From the NCBI RefSeq assembly GCF_000758665.1, contig NZ_CP009285.1, positions 2,790,001 to 2,854,000 on the forward strand: DNA of 64,000 nucleotides, in the 5' to 3' direction. The translations under genes and the position numbers were made by a program. This stretch comes from Paenibacillus borealis (lineage in GTDB: Bacteria; Bacillota; Bacilli; Paenibacillales; Paenibacillaceae). Below, piece after piece: positions 7,269-15,376 of this stretch. Below the pieces are notes generated by a model that had not been told where the DNA came from, ran no database searches, and saw nothing but the letters and a program-made list of their open reading frames with translations. Position 1 is the stretch's first letter. Each line of letters starts with the position of its first letter.

Positions 7269-8189
7269 GTGAACAGGAGTATAAGTGGGCAAGCAGAACT
7301 GCAGAACCGTTATAAAGGTGCAGTGGACAGCTTTGTGGACCGGGTGAAGAGTGACCTGAACGTCATTGCAGTGATACTGTGCGGAAGCCTCGCTTACGAT
7401 CAGGTATGGGAGAAAAGCGATATCGATATGGCTATCATTGTACGGGATCAGCCGCTCCAGCAGAACTCCTATTGCCTCATTGAGGACGGGATTACGATTA
7501 ATGTTCATCTGCATACCCGGAGTATGTTTAAAAGAGGATTTGAGAAAATGATCGGCGCTTCCATCCCGCAGGCTTATTTCGCCATGGGACAGATCGTTTA
7601 TTCGGCGGATGACAGCCTGTACGGGTATTTCGAGGAATTCAAGAAGCTGGGGAGCAACGATATTGCCTTATCTTTATTAAGGGACGCTGGTGAACTGATC
7701 TCTCTGTTTCATAAAAGCCGGAAATGGCTCACCGTGCGCGGGGATCTATTGTATGCCCAATTTTATCTGCTGAAGGCCGCGGATTTGATCGCCAAGATGG
7801 AAGTCTGCTCGCAGGGCGAACCTCCGATACGGGAATCCATTCTGAAGATTCTGGCTAGAAAACCTGAACAGCTGGCCCCCTTTTATACGGATGCGATGTC
7901 CCGCTTTATGAATGAGGCTGAAATAGGGAGTGCTATTGAAGAGATGGGACGGTTTATCGACGGGAAGCTAAGCATCCTGCAGAGACCTGTACTGGATTTC
8001 CTGGCAGACGGTGAGATCAGAACCGTGACCTTGTTTGCTAAGCATTTTAGTATGGACAGCCATTATCTGGTGGACATTCTGGAGTATCTGGCGGATAAGG
8101 GGATCATCGGGAAGGTGTCGCAGACCATCCGCATCACCCCGAAGAGCAGGCCGTCTGTTGAAGAAATCGGTTATATGTACATCCCCTAA
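7269..8189 (+). CDS. nucleotidyltransferase domain protein
   Basis: 306 residues starting at GTG 7269, with AGGTGGAGG just upstream. The polymerase-beta-type motif is clear: Gly39-Ser40, then Asp51 and Asp53 in SDIDMAI. The remainder is helical (SLLRDAGELISLFHKSRK), followed by a winged-helix-like segment near residue 245-290. Family members include aminoglycoside nucleotidyltransferases and uncharacterised enzymes, so the substrate cannot be read from sequence. It lies tightly before the UvrA paralogue and is almost certainly co-transcribed with it. Confidence 0.85.
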   Translation: MNRSISGQAELQNRYKGAVDSFVDRVKSDLNVIAVILCGSLAYDQVWEKSDIDMAIIVRDQPLQQNSYCLIEDGITINVHLHTRSMFKRGFEKMIGASIPQAYFAMGQIVYSADDSLYGYFEEFKKLGSNDIALSLLRDAGELISLFHKSRKWLTVRGDLLYAQFYLLKAADLIAKMEVCSQGEPPIRESILKILARKPEQLAPFYTDAMSRFMNEAEIGSAIEEMGRFIDGKLSILQRPVLDFLADGEIRTVTLFAKHFSMDSHYLVDILEYLADKGIIGKVSQTIRITPKSRPSVEEIGYMYIP

Positions 8190-8219
8190 AGGATGGAGAA
8201 TAAGAGGAGGAAGCAGCCA

Positions 8220-11117
8220 GTGTCTATCCGCACATCGATTGAAATTTCGGGAGCGCGGCAGAATAATCTCAAGAACATATCCGTGGAGATCCCGCGTGAC
8301 CAGTTGACTGTCATTACAGGAGTGTCCGGCTCGGGCAAATCCTCGCTCGCCTTTGATGTCATCTTTGGAGAAGGGCAGCGGAGATTCCTGGACTCGATAT
8401 CGAACTTCGCCAAGGGGCGCATCAGCCAGCTGAAGAAGGCGAAGGTGGATTCAGTAAGGGGCTTATCCCCGGTAATCGCGATTGAGCAGAAAAAGGGCAA
8501 CCATAACCCCCGCTCCACGGTCGGTACGGTAACGGATACCAATGATTATCTGCGGCTGCTGTTCGCCACTGCAGGTACCGGGCATTGTCCAGATTGCAGC
8601 CAGCCGCTCAGGCAATTATCCGCTGCCCAGATTGCCGAGCATATATCCTCGCTGCCGGAGGGAACCGTCATAGAACTGCGGGCGCCGGTCTACAAGATTT
8701 ATGGCGAGGAGTACAGCTATACCTTCCAGAAGCTGCGGGAACAGGGCTTCAAGCATCTGCTTGTCGACGATATGCCTTTCTCACTGGCTGATGAGTCCGG
8801 ACTGGACGAGAGCCTTTTCTACCGGATCGAGATGATTATTGACCGGTTCACCCTGAAGGATGAAACATATATTCAGCTGACCAAATCCATAGAGTCGGCG
8901 ATGCTGGCGCTGGATGAGGATATTATGATTAAAGTAGAGATCATTGGAGGGACTGGTGAAGGAGAGGCTAAGGGCTTCTACGAGCACTTCGGCTGCCCGG
9001 AGCATCATTACTTCCTCTGTGATATGCAGCCTTTTCATTTCTCCTTCAATACGCCAGCGAGCGCCTGTCATACCTGTCTTGGGGTAGGGATGTCGTATGC
9101 GGTAGAACCCCGTTTTCTGGTGGTGGCCCCTGAGAAAAGCATTAATAAAGGCGCGCTGAAGAACACTGTGTTCAATACCGCCGGCAAGGACAGTTACCGT
9201 ACAGTGCTGATGTACAGCTTATCGGAGAAATATGGCTTCAGTCTGGATGTCCCGTTTCATGAGCTGCCGGCCTCTGTTCATGATCTGCTATTCTACGGTA
9301 CCAAGGGCGAGCTTGTTCCTATGCTTCAACCGCCGAATTCCGCCAAGAAGAACTGGATGACCGGCCGGGACCGGCCGTTTGGCGGCTTCGTCCAGGAAAT
9401 GGAGAGCTGGTATAAGCACTACATCCGCAAGTCCTCAACCTCGGAGGCCTTCGAGCCGGCGTTCATCAAAGACTGCATGATCGAGAAGGTCTGCCCGGAA
9501 TGCAGCGGCGTGAGACTCAAGCGGCAGCGGCTGCAGATTACGGTGGGGAATAAGAATATTGACCAGCTCAGCCGGATGCAGCTTCATGAGCTGCTTGGGT
9601 TTCTGAATACCTTAAGCTTCGAGCCGGCCATCCGTGAGATCGCGGACACGATCGTCCGTGAGCTGCAGACGCGGATCTCGCTGCTGATTGAAATCGGGCT
9701 TCATTACATCAGCCTGGGCCGGAGAAGCGACAGCATTTCGGGCGGTGAGATGCAGCGGATCAAAATGTCCACCCAGATCAGCAGTGAGCTGATGGGGATG
9801 CTGTATATCATGGATGAGCCAAGCATCGGCCTGCATCCGCGGGATTCCCACCGGGTCATCGATACGATGATGAAGCTGCGTGATCTCGGCAATACGATCA
9901 TTGTAGTTGAGCATGATATGGATACGATCAGCAGTGCGGACCATATCATCGAGATCGGTCCGGGTCCCGGCATCCATGGCGGAAATGTGGTTGCCTGCGG
10001 AAGTGTGGACAGTATCATGGACCAGCCGGAGTCAGTCACCGGGCAGTACTTATCGGGCAAGGCGTTCATTCCTGTTCCTGAAGCGCGGCGCAGACTGGGC
10101 GATGCCTTTCTGTCGATCCAGGGAGCGCGCGAGAACAATCTGAAGAATGTAGATTTGGATATCCCGCTTGGTGTGCTGATCTGTGTAACCGGAGTCTCTG
10201 GTTCAGGCAAAAGCTCGATGATCAACGGGATTCTCTCGAAGCAGCTGCGGATAGACAAAACCTCTGCACGGATTGTCGCCGGGGAGCATGACTTCCTGTT
10301 CGGAGCGGATCAGCTGAATCATGTGATCAATATTGACCAGACAGCGATCGGCCGGAACAGCAAATCCAATCCGGCTACGTATATCGGCATCTATGATAAA
10401 ATCCGCGACCTGTATGCCATGCAGCCCGAAGCGGCAGCCAGGGGGTATCAGCCCATCGACTTCAGCCTGACTCACGCAAACGGCACGCGTTGTGAGCACT
10501 GTGCAGGAGACGGAATTCTGGTTACGAATCTGCAGTTCATGGCAGATATAGAGACGCTGTGCCCGGTCTGCAAAGGCAGCCGCTTCTCAGAAGAGGGCCT
10601 TGAGATCACAATCCGGGGCAAAAGCATTGCCGGTGTACTGGAGATGACGGTCGAAGAAGCCGCCGATTTCTTCGGGGAGCATAAGTATCTTAAGCACAAG
10701 CTCGCCATTATGAATGAACTTGGTCTCGGATATCTGACCCTCGGCCAAAGCTCAACCACCCTGTCAGGCGGTGAGGCGCAGCGGGTGAAGCTGGCCTATG
10801 AGCTGGCGAAGATCAAGAAGGGCGCCCATAACCTGTATATCCTGGACGAGCCGACAACGGGTCTGCATCTGGAAGATATCAAGAAGCTGCTGGTGGCGCT
10901 GAACAAGCTGGTAGACAGCGGCCATTCCGTGCTTGTCATTGAGCATCATCTGGATGTAATCAAGTCCGCGGATTATATCATTGATATGGGCCCGGAAGGC
11001 GGGGACCAGGGCGGGTATGTGGTCGCGGAAGGAACGCCGGAGCAGGTCGCGGAGGTAGAGGCATCCCACACCGGACGGTACCTCCGCAGTGTGCTTGGAG
11101 CAGCTGCCCGCCGGTAA
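8220..11117 (+). CDS. UvrA-type ABC ATPase (excinuclease subunit A paralogue)
   Basis: About 965 residues with two ABC cassettes. First: Walker A GVSGSGKSSLAF, signature SISGGEMQR, Walker B YIMDEPSIGLHP. Second: Walker A GVSGSGKSSMI, signature LSGGEAQRVK, Walker B YILDEPTTGLH. Zinc-finger cysteines are visible in both halves (CHTCLGVG...CPECSG; CEHCAGDG...CPVCKG), as is a CPDC finger near residue 118. The family binds damaged DNA, and some paralogues give drug resistance. GTG at 8220 has AGAGGAGG 9 bases upstream, which is better than an ATG at 8193. The pairing with a nucleotidyltransferase differs from the uvrB-uvrA repair operon. Confidence 0.92.
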   Translation: MSIRTSIEISGARQNNLKNISVEIPRDQLTVITGVSGSGKSSLAFDVIFGEGQRRFLDSISNFAKGRISQLKKAKVDSVRGLSPVIAIEQKKGNHNPRSTVGTVTDTNDYLRLLFATAGTGHCPDCSQPLRQLSAAQIAEHISSLPEGTVIELRAPVYKIYGEEYSYTFQKLREQGFKHLLVDDMPFSLADESGLDESLFYRIEMIIDRFTLKDETYIQLTKSIESAMLALDEDIMIKVEIIGGTGEGEAKGFYEHFGCPEHHYFLCDMQPFHFSFNTPASACHTCLGVGMSYAVEPRFLVVAPEKSINKGALKNTVFNTAGKDSYRTVLMYSLSEKYGFSLDVPFHELPASVHDLLFYGTKGELVPMLQPPNSAKKNWMTGRDRPFGGFVQEMESWYKHYIRKSSTSEAFEPAFIKDCMIEKVCPECSGVRLKRQRLQITVGNKNIDQLSRMQLHELLGFLNTLSFEPAIREIADTIVRELQTRISLLIEIGLHYISLGRRSDSISGGEMQRIKMSTQISSELMGMLYIMDEPSIGLHPRDSHRVIDTMMKLRDLGNTIIVVEHDMDTISSADHIIEIGPGPGIHGGNVVACGSVDSIMDQPESVTGQYLSGKAFIPVPEARRRLGDAFLSIQGARENNLKNVDLDIPLGVLICVTGVSGSGKSSMINGILSKQLRIDKTSARIVAGEHDFLFGADQLNHVINIDQTAIGRNSKSNPATYIGIYDKIRDLYAMQPEAAARGYQPIDFSLTHANGTRCEHCAGDGILVTNLQFMADIETLCPVCKGSRFSEEGLEITIRGKSIAGVLEMTVEEAADFFGEHKYLKHKLAIMNELGLGYLTLGQSSTTLSGGEAQRVKLAYELAKIKKGAHNLYILDEPTTGLHLEDIKKLLVALNKLVDSGHSVLVIEHHLDVIKSADYIIDMGPEGGDQGGYVVAEGTPEQVAEVEASHTGRYLRSVLGAAARR

Positions 11118-11139
11118 AGGGCAAGTTAACTGCGGCAGA

Positions 11140-11171
11140 CACCTGCTGGATTCTACTGAATTCAGCAGGTG
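11140..11171 (+). terminator. hairpin after the uvrA-like gene
   Basis: CACCTGCTG...CAGCAGGTG pairs over 9 bp and extends inward by about 5 more pairs to a TACT loop. No T tract follows, so it may be a 3' end stabiliser. Confidence 0.45.
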
Positions 11172-11376
11172 ACTATGTGTGATGAGGGCGCATAGAACGG
11201 ATGCGATGGAGTGCTGCGTGTAGGGGAGAGTTCAGAAGTCAGTGGTCAGCGGATGAAAGCCGGCAAAAATGTATACATAGAGTGAGCGCAGTGGCGAATC
11301 TGTGCATAGTGAAAGCCGACTAGGAAGCATACATAGAGAGCGTAATAGTGAATAAGTGCATAATGAAATAACGGTG
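11172..11376. repeat. degenerate direct repeat pair in long spacer
   Basis: Two imperfect copies of a roughly 55-60 bp unit occur here: TATACATAGAGTGAGCGCAG... and CATACATAGAGAGCGTAATA..., each followed by GTGCATAnTGAAA. No convincing gene, ribosome site or promoter was seen in this part of the 780-base spacer. Confidence 0.45.
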
Positions 11377-11555
11377 CGGACTGAGATTCCGTTATTTTGG
11401 AATTAAGGACAGATTTGAGGCTGTTCACGGACTGAGAATCCGCTATTGCTGCTCAAATGGGTGTTTTGGGGCTGTTCAGAAGCAAATAAGGGAGTCTCAG
11501 TCCGCGAGCGAGTGAAAAAGCCGCTATTTCTGCAAATAAGCGCATCTCAGTCCGC
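11377..11555. repeat. F-F-R-R inverted repeat unit (copy 1)
   Basis: Two forward copies of CGGACTGAGAnTCCGyTATT (11377, 11428) are followed by two inverted copies, AATAAGnGnnTCTCAGTCCGC (11485-11505 and 11535-11555). The same order and size recur at 54415-54591. It can fold into one large hairpin. Non-coding. Confidence 0.75.
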
Positions 11556-11596
11556 ATCAGGTGACGGGCCAAGCAGAAGTGCCGATGATTTCACAG

Positions 11597-11712
11597 CAGG
11601 TACTCACAGGTGATTACTAGTACTCATTGTTACACTCATGGGCACTCATTGGACTCACAGGTACTCATTGGACTCACAGGTACTCATTGGCACTCATTGG
11701 TACTCACCAGCA
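11597..11712. repeat. short degenerate tandem repeat (ACTCATTGG / ACTCACAGG)
   Basis: GGTACTCATTGG, GGACTCACAGG and close variants alternate about ten times, a satellite-like stretch with no coding signature. The following bases to 11897 show only weak, related TACTCGTT/GGTTACTCCTGG repeats. Confidence 0.65.
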
Positions 11713-11897
11713 GTCATTGTACATAGTACTCGTTTGTTATCCGCTTATGTTACTCGTTTATGCTAATTGCTGGCTGGTTACCCCATTGCTGGTACTCCTG
11801 GTTGTACCCCGTTACTGGTTACTCCTGGTCGTATCCATTGCTTAGTCGTATCCATTGCGGGTCTGTGCCCCCCTGCGCCTGCAGGGGATTTCCGCCA

Positions 11898-12545
11898 TTA
11901 CCGGTGGAGCTGGAAAGTCCGCACCCGATGTGAACCACTCGCGACATCAAGGATCTGCAGCTCTACGAGATCATGCAGGATGCGTCTGGCTTGACGGTCA
12001 CATACCCGGAGGTGCCGGGCAAGCTCCAGCGGAGTCAGCGGCCGCAGCATGCGCCGGGCCAGGCGGACGGTCTCTGCTTCCAGCCAGGATAACGATGCGG
12101 ATACGTCCGTGGCTATGAATCTGCCAATAAAAGCGAGCACTAACTGCTGGCATAGCTGCGGTTCTTCGGTGATGGACGGGTATGCGATGGGCAGAAAGGT
12201 CCAGCCATCCAGTGCCAGCAGACAATGCCGTCTGCACAGGTCTTTGAATCTTCTGACATCCAGATCTCTGGCGTGGGGGCCGAAGCCTTGGATTTCAATT
12301 CCGCCTTTGGCTCCGCCGGGCATATAGGCCAGATCCAAATAGCGGTAGCCGTTGTTAAAGTCACGCACCTCCCATTCCGGAAAGAGATGATTGAAATTAC
12401 CGATAGCGGGAAACCAGACTGCACGCAGAAATTCTCTGGTACCATGCCCCAGCCCTTTTTGAAGCAACGCCAGTCTTATTGGGCTGGTCTCCATAGTAAT
12501 CTGTTCCTGCAGCCATTCATCATAGTACTGCTCAAATCTCGACAT
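11898..12545 (-). CDS. uncharacterised protein: nuclease-like N-domain plus C-terminal winged helix
   Basis: 215 residues with AGGAGG 7-8 bases upstream of the ATG. Residues 66-90 read GYRYLDLAYMPGG...GIEIQGFG, so Asp71 and Glu84-x-Gln86 could form a PD-(D/E)xK-type site resembling Vsr/DUF559 endonucleases. A His/Arg/Asp-rich stretch (GPHARDLDVRRFKDLCRRH) follows. Residues about 165-215 (LTPLELARHLRVCDRQARRILHDL) look like a winged helix. I recall similar proteins in many Paenibacillus genomes, annotated only as DNA-binding. A Gln replaces the usual Lys of the motif, so catalysis is uncertain. It stands alone between repeats. Confidence 0.75.
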   Translation of the reverse strand: MSRFEQYYDEWLQEQITMETSPIRLALLQKGLGHGTREFLRAVWFPAIGNFNHLFPEWEVRDFNNGYRYLDLAYMPGGAKGGIEIQGFGPHARDLDVRRFKDLCRRHCLLALDGWTFLPIAYPSITEEPQLCQQLVLAFIGRFIATDVSASLSWLEAETVRLARRMLRPLTPLELARHLRVCDRQARRILHDLVELQILDVASGSHRVRTFQLHR

Positions 12546-12846
12546 TTGCGCTTCCTCCTACGAATAGTTTGACCCTTGATGTAATCTTATTTGGATACAA
12601 GAAAAGCCGCCTCAATACAACGTATCCGGGGGTAGGCTCCAGACAAACGTTCTATTGCGGCGGCGTGTTCTTCACGACCTATACCCGTTATTATAACGTA
12701 TTTCAGTTTATCTTCCGCGTCTTTTTTCACGGTGAGCCCCCATATTCAGGCCAAGGCCAAGGGAGTGACGCAGGTCATGCTCGATTTACCATTGCTGTGA
12801 TAGGGTGGTAATCGAGCTTCTGTTAAGTAACAAGGAGGATTGCGGA

Positions 12847-13908
12847 TTGAAGAAACAGAGAAGGAAGCGAAGAATAGCTTTACGGATATTAGGGATTGGC
12901 CTGCTGCTAATCGTCCTGCTCATAGGAGGCGGATTCGTCTTCCCGACATGGACTCCAGGCATCAAAGGCAGCAACAGCGTAAGCCTCCTCAAGCAGATAA
13001 CCATTAACGGCACCAAGCAGGAAGTGATGATCCGGGGGACGGACCGGAGCAATCCGCTGGTGATTTTTGTGCATGGCGGGCCGGGGGTGCCAGAGACTCC
13101 GTATGTGCGGAAATATCAGGATCTGCTGGAGCAAAACTTCACCGTTGTTCAGTACGATGAGCGCGGCAGCGGGAAGTCCTATCATTTCTCAGAAGACTAT
13201 TCGAATCTGTCGTCAGAAATGCTGGTAGATGATTTATTAGCCCTGACGGATTATCTTGAGCAGGAGTTCAACCAGGAGAAAGTGCTGCTGATCGGCCACT
13301 CCTATGGTACATACATAGCCACACAGGCGGCAAGCAAGGCGCCGGACAAGTTCAGTGCCTATATCGGAATCGGCCAGACGGCTAATTGGGTGAACAGTGA
13401 GCTGGAGAGTCTGCAATTCATGATCGGCCAGGCGAGGCTTGCCGGCAATGACGCTGAGGCGGAAGAACTGGAGCTGCTAAGGGAGCCGATTACTACAGGA
13501 GATGCGATTACACCCCGAGATAAAATCCGCGAATACGGCGGCGCAGCAAGGCTGATCAACGATAATGCGGATATCTTCAAAGGCTTGCTGTTCGGTACGG
13601 AGTATAATTTGCTTGATGCCGTTCGATTCTTCAAGGGGAATTCGATGTCGGAGCTTAACCTGCAGGCAGAGTTAACAGAGCATGATATCACGGAGCTGGT
13701 GGATCAGCTTGATATCCCCGTTTATTTCGTGATGGGGCAATACGATCTGATGACCTCGGTGAATGAAGCGCGTAAATATCTGGATGAGCTAAAGGCGCCG
13801 CTGAAGGAGTTCGTCGTATTCGGCCAGTCGGCCCATTACCCGCAATTCGAGGAGAAAGAGAAGTTCGCGCAGTGGCTGAACGAAACTTGGGCTAAATTAC
13901 AGCAATAG
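12847..13908 (+). CDS. membrane-anchored alpha/beta hydrolase (S33 proline-iminopeptidase-like)
   Basis: About 353 residues from TTG 12847, with AAGGAGG 8 bases upstream. A basic start (KKQRRKRR) and one hydrophobic segment (about residues 14-33) suggest an N-terminal signal anchor with the enzyme outside. The oxyanion motif HGGPG is at about residue 75-79. The nucleophile is Ser152 in GHSYGT, and the final His is in FGQSAHYPQFEE. HGGPG is typical of proline iminopeptidase-like S33 hydrolases, but substrate is unknown. It is followed by a terminator, so it is probably monocistronic. Confidence 0.88.
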   Translation: MKKQRRKRRIALRILGIGLLLIVLLIGGGFVFPTWTPGIKGSNSVSLLKQITINGTKQEVMIRGTDRSNPLVIFVHGGPGVPETPYVRKYQDLLEQNFTVVQYDERGSGKSYHFSEDYSNLSSEMLVDDLLALTDYLEQEFNQEKVLLIGHSYGTYIATQAASKAPDKFSAYIGIGQTANWVNSELESLQFMIGQARLAGNDAEAEELELLREPITTGDAITPRDKIREYGGAARLINDNADIFKGLLFGTEYNLLDAVRFFKGNSMSELNLQAELTEHDITELVDQLDIPVYFVMGQYDLMTSVNEARKYLDELKAPLKEFVVFGQSAHYPQFEEKEKFAQWLNETWAKLQQ

Positions 13909-13956
13909 CGAACGTTCTCAGGGGGGGCACTAGCTACTGCGGCGGATGATGAGAAG

Positions 13957-14005
13957 GAAACGGTAGACTGTCCCGGTGGAGGGGCGGTGATGCCGTTTCT
14001 TTTTT
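13957..14005 (+). terminator. terminator after the hydrolase
   Basis: GAAACGG (13957) pairs with CCGTTTC (13993) around a loop with a GGC/GCC hairpin, followed by six T. Confidence 0.7.
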
Positions 14006-14137
14006 GTATACAGTATCCTGTCCTGCTGAAATTGCAGCTTGCGGCCGCTGTTGTGCAGCTTGCGTTAAGGCCATTGTATAAGTCTTTTGACAAAAATATA
14101 CTGTAACTGTAAGGAGAAACGCAGGAGGCGATGGGCG

Positions 14138-14575
14138 ATGAAGATCACAATTGAGAACGTTCCGGAGGGAGCAGAGCCTGAAATTATCCTAAGGTGCAAC
14201 GACCCGGATGAATCCTTGCTCAGGTTAATCTACTCGGTGAACTCCAGCTCCAGAAAGCTGATCGGCATGACCGATTTGCAGCTGCATATTATTAATCCGC
14301 GGGATGTGTATTACTTCGAGGCGGTGGATCATAAAGTGTTCATTTATTGCCATGAGAAGGTGTATGAGTCCAGGCTGAAGCTCTATGAGCTGGAGATGGA
14401 TTACGAGCACGGTGACTTTTTCAGAGCCTCCAAATCGACCATCCTGAATATTGCCAAAATCAAATCACTGAGTCCGGTACTCTACGGAAGATACGAAGCG
14501 CTGCTGCAAAACGGTGAAAAGGTCTATATCTCCAGACAGTATGTCCCTGTGCTTAAACAAAAATTAGGGTTATAG
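14138..14575 (+). CDS. LytTR-type DNA-binding regulator
   Basis: About 145 residues. ATG 14138 has AGGAGG 9 bases upstream. The C-terminal half is a LytTR domain: DVYYFEAVDHKVFIYC, YELEMDYEHGDFFRASKSTILNIAKI, then GRYEALLQNGEKVYISRQYVPVLKQKLG. There is no receiver domain, so it belongs to the small stand-alone LytTR regulators that typically sit next to a DUF3021 membrane protein, which in turn limits their activity. That partner gene is the next one here, but a copy of the dispersed repeat separates the two. Confidence 0.92.
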   Translation: MKITIENVPEGAEPEIILRCNDPDESLLRLIYSVNSSSRKLIGMTDLQLHIINPRDVYYFEAVDHKVFIYCHEKVYESRLKLYELEMDYEHGDFFRASKSTILNIAKIKSLSPVLYGRYEALLQNGEKVYISRQYVPVLKQKLGL

Positions 14576-14587
14576 CAGAGGATGCGT

Positions 14588-14735
14588 GCCGGCAGAACTG
14601 AGATGCTTAAGTTCACAACACATTAGGATTAATGTTGTACGTATTGCAACTCTTAAGCCCAGATATCGGGGTAATGGTTAGGATTGTTGTACGAAATAAT
14701 CGGAGGAATGTTGTATTTAGTGCAGGATTATACTT
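14588..14735 (+). repeat. dispersed intergenic repeat, family A copy 1 (short form)
   Basis: It shares GGCAGAA, AATGTTGTACGT, GGATTGTTGTACGAAATA and GTTGTATTTAGTGCAGGATTA with copies at 18526, 33430 and 56263. The central palindromic partner and the TGCTGCATTTT segment are missing, so it is about 75 bp shorter. It lies between the LytTR and DUF3021 genes. Confidence 0.75.
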
Positions 14736-14750
14736 TTAGGAGGTAGGATC

Positions 14751-15191
14751 ATGATTAAAACCGGTAAATATCTGTCTTTTTTCGTGAAGGATCTGTTAGT
14801 CGCTTGCGGATTTCTGACGGTGCTGGCGGCCATTGTGCTGGCTCTGAATTCTACGGAGACGGTTCATGGCTCGCTGTTTGTGCAGCTGTTCCTGGGGGCT
14901 TCGGCTTTTACCTGTTTCCGGTATGCCCTGGTGAATACGCATGAGGTGGAAAAAAGGGTGCAAACGATCAGCTTCTATATATTCTTCATTCTCGCTGATG
15001 TTTTTGTGATCCTCTGGCTGTGGCTGTTCGCTGACGGTCCGCTGATGGATAAAGGCGTGCTGGTGCCGTTTGTCATCGTGATTCTTGTGGTCAAAACCAT
15101 GGTGTACACAATGATGCACATTGACGGTAAAAGGGAAGCCAAGCAGCTGAATCAGAAGCTGGATGAGTATCATAAGGGCGGAGATAAATAA
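14751..15191 (+). CDS. DUF3021 family membrane protein
   Basis: 146 residues with AGGAGG 6 bases ahead of the ATG. Four hydrophobic segments are visible (about 12-32, 42-60, 74-94, 101-121), then a charged cytoplasmic tail (DGKREAKQLNQKLDEYHKGGDK). Size, topology and the VNTHEVEKR loop fit DUF3021. These proteins accompany LytTR regulators and are thought to hold them inactive until a membrane signal arrives. The upstream LytTR gene is the expected partner. The gap between them holds a repeat, so co-expression depends on read-through or a promoter inside the repeat. Confidence 0.88.
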   Translation: MIKTGKYLSFFVKDLLVACGFLTVLAAIVLALNSTETVHGSLFVQLFLGASAFTCFRYALVNTHEVEKRVQTISFYIFFILADVFVILWLWLFADGPLMDKGVLVPFVIVILVVKTMVYTMMHIDGKREAKQLNQKLDEYHKGGDK

Positions 15192-15233
15192 GCATTCGGC
15201 ATTAGAAAGTGCCGGATTATAAGCGAAAATTGG

Positions 15234-15272
15234 AAAGCCGCCTTGGTGCCGCATCTGCCAGGGAGGCTTTTT
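15234..15272 (+). terminator. terminator after DUF3021 gene
   Basis: AAAGCCgCCTTGG pairs with CCAGGGaGGCTTT across an 11-base loop and is followed by TT and a T-rich tail. Confidence 0.75.
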
Positions 15273-15376
15273 ATTTGTGGTATACATTATTAGAAAATAC
15301 CAAAACCTGTTACCTTGATTAGCAGTTAACCGTAAATAGGACAGTGTTATACATATTCTACCATGGAGCTGATATT

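Noticed and set aside
11246..11428. 60-residue minus-strand frame in the long spacer
   Set aside because: Spans a degenerate direct repeat and part of the inverted repeat unit; composition is repeat-driven.
12569..12811. 80-residue + frame between the nuclease-like gene and the hydrolase
   Set aside because: No ribosome site and no protein-like pattern. The region holds GCCGCC/GGCGGC hairpins and looks like spacer.
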